NCBI GenBank assembly: GCA_903813345.2
Contig: CAIIXF020000010.1
Location: forward strand, 25,508,425-25,572,424
DNA from: Owenia fusiformis
Taxonomy: Eukaryota; Annelida; Polychaeta; Sabellida; Oweniidae
Direction: 5' to 3'
DNA: 64,000 bases
Part shown: positions 28,292-39,535 of the stretch, piece after piece
Position numbering within the stretch: position 1 is the first letter of the stretch
Layout of the letters: each line of letters starts with the position of its first letter
The notes under the pieces: model-generated
What the model was told of the DNA's origin: nothing
Database searches by the model: none
The model's input: only the letters and a program-made list of their open reading frames with translations
Position numbers and translations under genes: made by a program

Positions 28292-29231
28292 GGTGTCCCA
28301 AGAAATGGGCTACTTTTTCACAAGTATTCTCTCAGCAATTGATAGGTATATTCTTTGAAAATTTTAATTGAAGAACAACAGAGTATCATTAGCAAGTGCT
28401 ATATTGAAGGATACCACTAACGTATAATAATAGCATTGTCAAATTAAAAACAGCTTGCCAAAATAGGAGGATGGTTTAGGAGGATGGTTTTACTAAGTGA
28501 CTCAATTTTCATATAACCCTTATGTATTTAATAGTTATGCAAATTAAAATATGTCCAGTAAAAGAAAATGTTATCCGTCCAATACAAGAAAAGATATTTC
28601 ACTTTTTGTGATTTTGTAACATGGAGTTTATGGGGAATCTACTCAAACTAGAAGTCACATTTTCAAAAAAAATTAAATTTTCAAAGTTGATAAACAATTT
28701 TCAAAACCATATTTCTACATGTACATTTACATGTAGATTTCAAATATGACATCACTTTGACTGAAATTTGTATATTTCATGACGTAAATCAAGATTATTT
28801 CTACCCGCATCTCGTCTATTCCTTAATGACTCATCTTTCACCCCCCATCCTCCTCAAAACACTTAAGCTTATTGTTTTCACTGAAAGGCATCATTAACCC
28901 TTCCAAACTGAAATTTTGAACAAAAAGGATGATGGATACAGAGAACAATTCAATAATTCAATAGACCTGACAAACAGACAAACTGATTTACAGATGCCAT
29001 CACCTGATAGTTGGCACAAACTCATTCTGATACTCATGGCATCTCTCTCTCTCTGTTGCATCGCAGATGCTCTCGTCTCTCCAGGATAGAGATGGAGAGG
29101 GTATGGCTTACCTCGATGGCAGCTCTATATTGGATTTTCTGACATGCATTTTTGAATTTGTCACTATACTCAAATAATATGTAGCCAATATATTTCATAT
29201 GATACCCATAGGCTACTTTACTTTTGGGGAC
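28292..29231. mobile_element. TIR element with GGGTGTCCC termini
   Basis: TTGGGTGTCCCAAGAAATGG at the left and its inverse (TTTTGGGGACACCCAA) at the right, both followed inward by GGCTAC. It harbours MITE family 1 copy 3. The termini resemble Tc1/mariner-type ends; no transposase remains. Confidence 0.6.
28492..28812 (+). repeat. MITE family 1, copy 3 (5' truncated)
   Basis: The shared core ATATAACCCTTATGTATTTA to the CTACCCGCATC end. It is nested in the 28292-29231 TIR element. Confidence 0.7.
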
Positions 29232-29305
29232 ACCCAATATTCATATCCATAACAAATAGATATTCCATCCCATTCCTATTTTCTAGAAAATCCATCAGTT
29301 CTGAC

Positions 29306-29311
29306 TTTATT
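29306..29311 (-). terminator. Candidate polyadenylation signal of the minus BTB/zinc-finger gene
   Basis: AATAAA on the minus strand, about 245 nt past the TAA at 29555-29557. Position and sequence fit, but no downstream GT-rich element was assessed. Confidence 0.35.
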
Positions 29312-29554
29312 TTAGGATAATCCTTTAAATTTAAGGTTATCTGACACAAAATGAAAGCGGGTCTTGAAGTGTAAATACATGTATAAATGTGTCTGAACTC
29401 AATTCCTTTTTGATCAGATATCTCAATAGATTTTTTTCCAGAAAATAAAATAAGGATTGTAAGGGAAAACTTGGCATGCTTTATGAGAAGATTGCTCTTA
29501 GCATGTGAGTACAAAATAGTACAGAATGCACAATAATACGAGATAATATTATTC

Positions 29555-32500
29555 TTAGAGTGGTTCTAATTTGGAACTCTTTTTATTTGGGTCATCTCTT
29601 TTTGCAAGTTCCCTCTCAAAGTTTTTCTGAGCCTCAGTCATTGAGATCTGGTCCTGGTCCACATTGATCTGGTGGGTCTTCTTTGAGTGTCTAATGACAT
29701 CACGTTTATCATTATATCCCTTCCCACATACGAAGCAATGGAAGCGTTTAACATCAGTGTGTGTATACCAATGGCGCTTGAAGCCTTCACTGGACGAGAG
29801 TTTTTCACCACAAATGGAACAAACATAGGAATTAGGTCCATGAGTGTTCATGTGTCTACTAAGGAAATCCTTGAGTGGGAATCTTTTGTCACAAATATGG
29901 CATTTGAAATCAAGAGGTTTTTTCATCTTACTGGGATGTGATCTTATCATATGACGATGTAGATTACCAGACTGATTAGTCTTGTGGCCACATATAGAAC
30001 ACATGTGATCTCTACGACGTTCATGGACTGCCTGCATGTGTGTCTTCAAACACTGGAAGCCACCTGTCAGAACCTTGCCACATATCTTACACTGGCCCTC
30101 CTGCAAATCCTCAAAGTGTTTCACGAAATGCAGATCAAAACTCCTGATCATCATAAAGCGAATGTCACACTTTGGGCAGTGGTACTTTTTGGGTGGCTCC
30201 TTGTGCTCAATTGCAAGATGAGAGGCCATTTTGTGAGAGACGGTGAATTCCTTGGGGCACTTGTAACACTTGAACCTGCATACCCAGTTATCCTTATATA
30301 TTATATATGGATAGGAATCTGCAAGCAACAATAATAAATAAGAGGGTTATTAAAAAAGGGATCTTCGATTCACTGCTTTAGTCATTCTAATAAGAGCTAT
30401 TTGCACAAATATATGTTAAAATGATTTACTAATGTTATTTCTATGTTTATCATGTACAAAAATTTCAAGGACTATGAAGAATAAACAAAACTTGAACCTA
30501 ATAGGGATCATCAACATTATAAAATTAGACACTATGTTGATGTAAAAATTGTAATTTAAGATTTGTTCCGTGTTGGTGCACTCCTTCCTTCCAACTAGAC
30601 TAATGGTAAATCAGAGTTATTTTGAAAAATGGGCATATTGAAATTGGCTTTAGAGCAGTATAGTATGGAGCCTTCAGTATAATCAATCTATTACTGTTTG
30701 AGTTTAAGTTTAAAATCAAAAAGCCACAAATAAAGACTCAAATGAGGCTCTACAGGGTGGGCCAATGAAAATTGGAACGTTTTTTAATTTATTCAATTGC
30801 CTCTATTTTTGCACTTCAATCCACAAAACTTCAGATAATGGTAAAATGATTATTTGTGAAAATGTTGAAGGTAATAATATGAATGTATGATTATTTTTGG
30901 CTTGTCATGGCCATGATCTGTATTCTGGGTGTGTCATGATAAATTTCCAAATTCCCTCTGCTTGAGACTGTCACTGCTGAAAATACAGTATCTTTCATAC
31001 CATACAATATGTATCCTTCAAATGGTCTCATCCCAATTTCCATCAACTAAAACATATGAAGTTATCTTTCGGAGAAGTAAGACGTGCCTCTCTTGGATAA
31101 TATAGCTTAACTGACCTCAGCTTCTTTCAAAACTGGCACAATATGTATTAAAACCTGTCATTTAAGCCAAGAATGACTGTCAAACACAGCTCAGACTGAT
31201 TGTTCAGGTGGGCGGAGGACAAGTTCAGGAATCCCTTGCGTTGAGTAAAAAAATTGGAGGTTTTTCAATCGATTGTAACTTTTTTGTTATTCATGTATTA
31301 TCTTCAATACTTTAGACAATTGAAAAACAATTCATTGGCAACATGTTCTGTAATAGGAATATACAAGCTCAACATTTAATTACTGAACATGTCCTCCACC
31401 CACCTGAACAATCAGTCTCAGCTGTAATTGAAAGTCTTGCTTGGCTAAATGATAGGTTTGAGTCATATTGCGCCAGTTTTGAAAAAAAGCTGAGGTCAGT
31501 TAAGCTATATTGTCCAAGGGAGATGTGTCTAGCTTCTCCTAGAGATAACTTCATATGTTTTGGTTGATGGAAATTGTGTTGAGACCATTTGAAGGGCATA
31601 TGTTGTATGGTATGAGATACTGTATTAAGAGCAATGATGTCTCAAGCAGAGAAAATTTGGAAATTTTTCGTGACACACGCAGTATACAGATCATGGCCAT
31701 GACAAGCTAAAATTAATCATACCTACCTATTTTTGTCTTCAACATTTTCACAAATAATCATTTTACCATTGTCTGAATTTTTGTGGACTGAACTGCAATA
31801 ATAAAGAAAATTGAATAAATAGAAAAATGTTCCAATTTTTATTGGCCCACCCTGTATATACAGAAGTGTAGGGCAAATCGTCTATAAAAATATTGTGGCA
31901 CACTTCTATAATATCTTTCACTAATTGCCTGTTAAATATCAGAAAATCATCTTCAAATTTTGACTAGAATAGAATTTCAAACATACCTTTGTGGCTAAGC
32001 TCATGGAGAACTCTTGATTGGTTGTGGGCAAATATTCGTTTTGGACATATTGTACATGAAACCATATTGTGAACAGTCTCAAGATGCTTCCTTAGGTCTT
32101 CCACATTATCAAATGTCTCATCACAATGAGTGCATGCTCCCTTAGTCACTACAAGTAACATAAATTAATATTAAACATTTCTTGTGATGAGTGCATACTG
32201 CCTTGATTACTGAAAACAATAGAAATTGTCAAATGTTTCATCGCAACAAGTACATGGTCCTTTGGCCACTGAAAGATTTCCACTGGAGCACCCTCCATCT
32301 AAATCAGGTATTGTTCTTAAAGCCCCAAAACCTGAGGAGGGCGGACTACTGACGAGTTCTACTTGCAGAGAGTAGCAGAGCATGTTGATGTTTATCTAAA
32401 TGAAATGAAACATTCCATCACAATAGGAGATATCTTTGGATACTGAAATCAAGGGAAATTATCAAAAGTTTTATCATAATAAGTGCATGGTCTTTTCGGT

Positions 32501-35500
32501 ACTGAAAACAATAGAAATTACCAAATATTTAATTGCATTGAGCCCATGGTCCTTAAAGTCCCCAAACCACTTTGGCTTATATTGTAGTCTTACCCATGTT
32601 ATCAAAGTCTGATATGTGAAATTTTTTATTCTAATTTCAAAAAATGGTTTTTGAAGGACTTTTTGTACGAAAAATCGTGAATTTCTTTTAAACTAAATTT
32701 TAGCGGTTACACATGTCTTTTAATAAGCGATAATTCATACCAATGCACTGATGCACAGCATTTATCCTCACATGTTTTTGCCGAAAAAATAGGTTCATAA
32801 TTAAACGAGAAATGAACTCATCAATCCATGAAAATGGTTCAGAGAAAAATGCTTTTCAAAATTTTAATTCTCATAGAAACCATTATGGTACAATAATATC
32901 TAAAACATAGTATATTCTTCCTTTTAAAGGCCCACTATACTTTATTTAGAAGAATAAAGAAAAAATAATCATTGAAACATGTTACTCACACACTCACTCA
33001 AATATGACACAAAGTTTTATTTGCTTTAAGGATGTTCCCTGGACGAAGTTGAAAACGATGAACACCAACCCCTAATTTTTCTTTTCAAAATGTGAAGTAC
33101 ATAGCATAACTAAGTGTTTCTGTGAGTTTAAGAAAAAGTTAAATATTCAAAAGTGTGTTTTGGGGTGAAAACCTGATTTTTAACATGGGTTTCAATGAGA
33201 AAGTGCCACGCCCACTTTTGTCAAATATTGACACTTTAGAGGCCTCTTGCTCAGAAAAAAGCACACTAACATATGGTTTTTAAAGTTTTAATATTCTTTG
33301 TTGCCCGTGAGAATCCCAGAAAACCATTTTTGAGAAAAAGTTAAATACTATTGAATATTTTCCTATCTGACCAGGGAACATCCTTAACTTCGCCGTAAAA
33401 ACTTGATATTATAAAGCTTGGCAGATCTAAATTATTTTTTGATAATTTATTGTAAGCTAATGCTGTCCGTTTGAGCTGTTGTTGATGTCAAATGAAAGAT
33501 AAGGTTTTTATCAATACATTGGGCAATACTATGAAATTCAAATGTGAGTCTTTATTTTGCCCAAAAATGTTGAAAATATGCAAAGTGGGCCTTTTACCTG
33601 GTTAGACAATCAGCATTGATTTAATTTTGAAGTTTAGCATATCAAGAAAAGATTGACATAGAAAAAGAAAAGATTTTCATTTTTTTTCAAAAAAATGTTT
33701 GTCACCTGAGTGAGTCATTGATGACATCACTCAGGTTGCAAAAGAGCAATCTTTGTATATAAGGTGTTAAAAAGTAAAAAGATACTTTTTTTGAAATGTA
33801 TGGTGGGCACTGGAAACAATACAAATTATTGCAAAAGAGCAATCTTTGTATATAAGGTGTTAAAAAGTAAAAATTTTGAAATGTATGGTGGGCACTGGAA
33901 ACAATATAAATTATTATAGAAAAAGACTTACTGGATCGTTTTCCACCGGGTAAATCATTAAAAACAAGAAGTCCCTCAGGGTCGTCATGAGCATTGCCCT
34001 CGTAGCGTTGAGTAATAATTGTTCTCTTGGATTCCTTCTCTTTTACTGTTTCGTACTCTGAAATAATTTTTCAAAAATTTCATCACAACAATAAATAAAC
34101 AAGGCATTAACATGCAAAATGTCACCACATGGCATTTGTTGCAGATCCCTAAGGCCAAACAGCAACTGCTGCCACGAAAAAGTAGGAGACTAACAATATG
34201 ACATAATAACAACATAAATACTAGATAACAGCAATGGCAAGGTGTAACAAATCCTATTGAACATATGTGAGTGTCAGACAACATTGCTAGAAACCATGTT
34301 TTAAAATGGCTACCATGTATTGCTAAAGAAATCATACATCATTCTTCAATGTATATATACTGTACATATGAAAATATCAACAAAATCATTTAGATGAGAC
34401 ATGATATAAATAACACGTAAAAATAGCTATATCTAAGAATTCACATATTCAATTTCAACAAAATCACTCCACTAATTTTCAAGTTATAGCAAAAATACTT
34501 GCAAATAATACATAAGAGGAGATTTCCAAAATCTGAGAGATGCCTTTGTCAGTGTCACCTTTGAGAAGTTATTGTGTCCCTTTAAATGTGACTAAGTGTG
34601 AATTTCTCTTTAACCAAGACAGGCGTAAATTAGATAATTGGATACAAAGTCTAAAACTACATGTTAAAAGTATCATTACAAATCTGAAGTAGAAAGACTG
34701 GTGACCATAAAGTCATGTGACACTGATTTAAGGTGTTAAAGAAGGACTTCATTTTGAAAGCTGGACATTACATTTATAAATTATACATTTCAATGATAAA
34801 GTGTACTTTATTGAAGTTTATTCCACTCTGGTATACTGAGTTGATTGAGGGACTTATTCTTCTCCATATGCTTGAGGGAAGGTGTCATATCATGTAAGCA
34901 CTAAAAAATATAAGTTAATAGTGTCCCTTTCAATGTGACGTCATGAGCCTCATTCATAAGAAACTATGTTTCTGTTTTGCTCTATCACGTCAGTTTTTAT
35001 TGTATCTTACAGATGGAGGTCCATGACAGAACCATTTTTCAGTGGCAGTTTACCACTGACCATTCCCAGACAGGGCCCTAAGTGTGACATCACAACACAA
35101 TGCTGATCAATTTGCATATGGTTGTTAATCTATCTACAATAAGAGAATATACGAGGGCTGATCCAAAAGTCTTGGACGCCCTGCTCTAACCTTGCTATTT
35201 TCTAATATAATTGCACGAAACTTTCAGATAATAAAGATCAACATCTTAACAACTTTGTGTATAAGTTTCAACAGAAAATAATATATTTTAGCTTTTTGGA
35301 AAATATTTTTTAACACTGGGTCCCTGCCACCCGGAACGGTATTTAAATATAGCAAATCACGTCACAACTGTTATAATATGGCAAATACTTTAGGTGTAGG
35401 TGCACAACCTAACACCAGTCGTGATATGAGAGAATTTCCAATTTTATATCTGAGTGGCATCTGCCATCATCATCTTCACATATTAAGACCTACTTTTCAA

Positions 35501-38500
35501 CTTATTTTCCACGAATTTGAACCCATCTTTCATACCGCTTTGCCAATGAATGGAAGACATTAATGAAACCGCCATTCCTTATGTGATACAAATGCTGTTG
35601 GAGTGCCACTCTAAATAAAACCTCATCCAATGAGTAAAAAAACATTTTCTTTCACCCCTCCTTTCAACTTCGAGAAAAGGAAGAAAATCACTCGGAGCCA
35701 TATCTAGACTGTACTGTGCATATGGTAGATGCTAAAGGTCAATAATAGTGAAAATATCTTGTAGTATTCTTTGTTCCACTTTGATTTCTTTCATGTTCTG
35801 CATTCCAGCAGCCATTTTGGAGCAAAAATCATACCAGAATGAGGGTTGCTTGTCTGATGTCATTTTCATAGAATTTGACATATATGATCATTGTCATATG
35901 TGACATTATAATTAAAACACAATTAATTGGTTCCCTAGTAAGAAAGGAAGTAAACTAACATGGTTTAACATTCACAATTCAAAGAAAGACAGTGGTCAAG
36001 ACTTGCGAAACAAGTCAAATGGCGGCAACATTTAAGGTTGAAAGTTGTCATGTGTGAATACCGTTCCGGGTAGCAGGGTCCCCATGTTAAAAACTGTCTA
36101 GAAAACTACATAAAACATATCATTTCTCCATGAAATTAATACACAAAGTAGTTAGGTTGTTGGTCTTTATTATTGGAAAGTTTAAAGTAATTTTATCAAA
36201 AACCAATAAATTAGAGCAGGGTGTCCAAGACTTTTGGATCACCCCTCGTATATGCTGGAATCTGCCAGAATCTGACTGAGACAGAGACTCAAACTGAAAT
36301 CGGCAACACCAAGGAGTAGCAAATCCCACCAAACAATATATAAATCATCAATCTGTACAGTCACAATTTAATATTTACATTCTACTCTTCCCTTCAATAT
36401 AATATTTGAGTTCATTGTAGTATCATGCATGTAACCCTACTTTAAAGATATCTCTCTCTATGGTGAACCATTTTGGATTTTCTGAGACACAAATCAGAAA
36501 AACAATACCATAATTGTGATGTACTCTAAAATTCCTTCAATTTGAGTATAATATAGCCAAACATGTACTTCTATTAAGAGATCAGAAAATCATTGCATTT
36601 AAGGCACCGATACTTCTCTATATCCCAAGTTAACTTTGTTCATAATTATTAAATGTTGCATCAGAATGAGTGTTTGCTCCATTGGGCACTAGAAACAGAC
36701 TTTTCAAATGGTTCCTCTCAAGAATGCATACATCCACTTGGCAAGTGAATACAACAGAAAGTATTAAATAATTAATTGCAATTAGTGCATACTCCTTCAG
36801 TCAATAAAAACATTATTTTAAGAATTAGATAGGCTTATTTATGTCTCATCACAAAAAGTTCATACCTCCTATGACTCCATAATGATCAAAATGATATTGG
36901 AATAGCAGACTTACTTGATTGTTTTCCATCATCAAGAAGTCCCTCTTGACTGTCTTGCGCTTTGCCCTCATAGCATTGGGTAATGATGGCTCTATTGAGT
37001 TCCTCCTCTTTTTCAGTTTCCTTGTGTGTAGCATCTTCATTGGTAGCACTTTCCTCCCATTTCTTCAAAACACCCTTTTCTTTGGCCATGGTTAGATACT
37101 TCATCTTTGAGGCATACATAAGTTTTTCTTCTTCACTGGCTTCATCAGGGAGATGGAATGTTGGACAGCTTTGCTTAGTTTCTTCATCTGACTTGTCCAT
37201 TTTCTCTTCTTTGTCTTTGACCATGTCAAGATATTTCATCTTAGAGGCTTGCATCACATGCTCTTCAGTTATACTATCATTCTCTTTTGGATCTTCTGCA
37301 GAACTTGATGGTTTATCATCTACCTTAATTTTATTATGTTTCTTTTTGAACAGAATGTCAATACTATAACTACTATCACAACTTATGTCGCTATCATCAT
37401 GGTCAATATCATCTGTGTTATAAAGATCATCGACATCAGTGGCATCCATATCAACAGTGTCACTATTGCCAAGACTGTCATCATTATACTCATTCTTGTC
37501 TTTGTCAACATTATTGTCACTATCTCCATTATCATCATCATTATCATCTTCATCATCATTGCCACTATTATTCCCATTACCTTTAATATGATCCATACCA
37601 AAAGTGTCATCATTATGATCACTTTTGCTATCCTCATCTATATCATCACAATCAACAACATCCTCATCAACATCATCAGCAATGCCATCACGTTTAGCAT
37701 ATTCATTGTCAATCTTATCATCCAAGATATCAACATTTTCAAGAATACCTAAGTTGCTGCTCCTATCATCAGTGCAGGCTTGATTGATACTCATTTTGTC
37801 AATGTCAACTGTATAATTGTCATTTGTTTCAACTTTAGCAGAGTGAGATTTGATCAATGGATCAATTGGTGTTTTAATTCCTTCAGCTGGTTCTATTGTG
37901 TCAGAACAGTCAAAATGAGAGTTTGCTGTTGTGGTTTCATTCTTAGTTGAAAGAGCCCCCGCAATATCATCAGATGAGGTTGTAGACACATTATTTGAAT
38001 TACTGGTCATGTCCTGGTCAATCAGATTGTTCTCTATCTCAGACATATCAATGGAGTGCACAGTCAGGTTATCTTTGGGTTGATCTGATTTGATCTTGGA
38101 TGACCAGGTTGTCTTTTCTTTCTCAGAATATTTGGCAGAAACAACAATTTCATCCATCTCATATCCAGATTTTTTGTCAAAATATTCTTCATATCTATCT
38201 GTGTTAACTTCTTCTTCAACTCCCTGAATGGGATTTTGGTATTGTTCATTGATCCTGGTTCCTTTATAGGATATACATGTAGTTTCAGAGATCTTACTCC
38301 TTTTAAACTGAATATTATGAGATTCTTCTAATAATTCAGACACAGTTGAAATTGGTCTTTTTGGAGTAAGTGTTACCAAACTGTTCAAATTGCTAGGATC
38401 TGGAGGACTCCATTCCTGCGATTGACCTATGTACTTCTGAAATGGCTCATTAGATTTTGAATAAAAGTCGTACATTTTGATTTTTTCTGACCCTGCGCTT

Positions 38501-39111
38501 GATTGTGAAATCATAGTTGTTTGAGAAGGATTTGGGGTGCTTTGCAAATTTGAAAAGGGAGATAGTCCTTTGAGCAAAGCTGCTAAATAATCTGGCATAT
38601 TGAGCGCAATGGCGAGCTTGACATGTTTCATGAAATCTTTCTGTGTAATATTCACTTTCAACCCATATACAAAGTCGAGCATGGTGTTGATATGATGGCT
38701 CGTAAACTCATTATGATGTTCACCAAACATGGATGATCTTATTTCAGTACATTTTAAACCAGAGACAAGACGGACTTCCCTCGGTGCTGCACAAAATTGT
38801 AACGCAAACATACTGTATTGTGTTAAAATTGCTTTATGGGCCAAAATCTCTGTTAGGTCATCCATTACAAACACAAGGTCTGCAAACCTCGGTATCTTTC
38901 TCAAAGCATGGAGTTTTCGGCCACTGACATCATTTTGAATTTTGATGAATTGTTTCCTTTTTCTTGAATTTGATGCCTCAATGGTCCATTTTTTGAGCTT
39001 CTTATTGAAGAAATGTTTCTTGTGCTCATAAAATGCAGATTTATTCAGAAGATTATCGCAATGTCCGCAGTGTTTAGGAAACGCTGAATAATAGTTTCTC
39101 CCCGGAGGCAT
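29555..39111 (-). CDS. BTB-like, nine C2H2 zinc-finger protein (4 exons, 1082 aa)
   Basis: Exons 36915-39111, 33932-34057, 31987-32148 and 29555-30318; every intron is phase 1 and the total is exactly 1083 codons with TAA. Residues 15-33 hold a C-x2-C..H-x2-H motif; about 74-185 look like a divergent BTB/POZ fold (FADLVFVMDD...ILAHKAIL...MLDFVYGLKVNI). Residues about 470-590 are an Asp/Asn-rich acidic stretch, followed by charged helices that repeat KMKYLxMxK twice. Exons 3-4 encode nine C2H2 fingers (about 780-1050), for example CTHCDETF..H..H and CSICGEKL..H..H. The likely role is a sequence-specific nuclear DNA-binding regulator that dimerises through the BTB domain. The ATG at 39111 opens the long first exon. 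Exon 2 is a diverged duplicate of the end of exon 1, and introns hold decayed copies of the exon 3 start. It lies head to head with the plus-strand BTB gene. No named orthologue is recognised. Confidence 0.9.
30753..31854. mobile_element. 1.1-kb foldback, mariner-like ends, TA target
   Basis: CAGGGTGGGCCAATGAAAAT at the left and its inverse at the right, flanked by TA (30751-30752, 31855-31856). The two halves are inverted copies over about 540 bp each, meeting near 31300. It lies in the last intron of the minus BTB gene. Confidence 0.85.
32175..32575 (-). pseudogene. Decayed copies of the zinc-finger exon start
   Basis: Just upstream of exon 31987-32148, the minus strand carries three to four fragments resembling that exon's first 40-50 bases. 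The clearest (about 32222-32275) reads AKGPCTCCDETFDN against TKGACTHCDETFDN in the real exon and follows an AG. Others carry stops or lost cysteines. Confidence 0.6.
33932..34057 (-). repeat. Exon 2 of the minus BTB gene, a duplicate of the exon 1 terminus
   Basis: It encodes TIITQRYEGNAHDDPEGLL, aligning with AIITQCYEGKAQDSQEGLL at the end of exon 1 (about 36915-37020). The donor and the GGAAAACGATC/GGAAAACAATC preceding it are shared. Same phase at both ends, so its inclusion keeps frame. Confidence 0.85.
35152..36248. mobile_element. 1.1-kb foldback with mariner-type ends
   Basis: CGAGGGCTGATCCAAAAGTC and its inverse, flanked by TA. The inner GGTCCCTGCCACCCGGAACG is also mirrored near 36065-36085. 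CGAGGG.TGATCCAAAAGT-type termini are known from mariner elements; no transposase frame survives. Confidence 0.8.
36640..36800 (-). pseudogene. Further decayed finger-exon copies in intron 1
   Basis: The minus strand at about 36640-36690 reads PNGANTHSDATFNNYE after CTAG, matching the frame and spacing of TKGACTHCDETFDN but lacking both cysteines. A second, stop-containing copy follows at about 36755-36800. Confidence 0.5.
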
Positions 39112-39535
39112 GATATACGATGATTCCCGATAAATTATTCCAAGTTTAGTCCTTTGGTTTATCGTTTTCTTCTCAAGAACTTAAAATGGTTTAGTTGTAA
39201 TACAGTTCGCTATATCGAATTTCAATCAATGATTGTTTTGTGCGCATGTTCCAGATGTTACAGCTTTTGAATTTGATTGGTTCATATTCTCACAAGTTAT
39301 CGAAACCAAATGAATAATAGCTCGATCAATCTTTTTCGTTGATTTAGTATTTCCAAGATCAGTCAAATGATGTTGTTATTGTTGATGATGAAACTATCCA
39401 GAAACGCTGAGATATACCACCCGGGGATTTTCAGCGTTGTGAATACTACAAACCAATTTTGCGCATGCGCATCAATTGGTCAATTGAGCCGATTAAGCTG
39501 CAGATTGCCCTTAAAATTTGGAAGAGAAACGAGTA
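39112..39535. promoter_or_regulatory. Divergent (bidirectional) promoter between two BTB/zinc-finger genes
   Basis: Only 424 bp separate the start codons of the minus gene (39111) and the plus gene (39536), so both 5' UTRs and promoters must lie here. The interval contains TGCGCATGCGCA at 39460-39471, a perfect match to the palindromic NRF1-type consensus. CCAAT lies at 39453-39457, with inverted CCAAT (ATTGG) at 39475-39479 and about 39276-39280. NRF1 and CCAAT boxes without a clear TATA are common in bidirectional promoters; the functional assignment is inference. Confidence 0.7.

Noticed and set aside
31343-31567. 74-codon frame inside the 30753-31854 element taken as a transposase piece
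   Set aside because: It lies in one arm of a foldback and shows no DDE or helix-turn-helix signature.
37336-37752. Open frame of 138 codons, Ile/Val/Thr-rich, opposite the BTB gene
   Set aside because: It is the antisense shadow of the Asp/Asn-rich acidic codons of the minus-strand gene.
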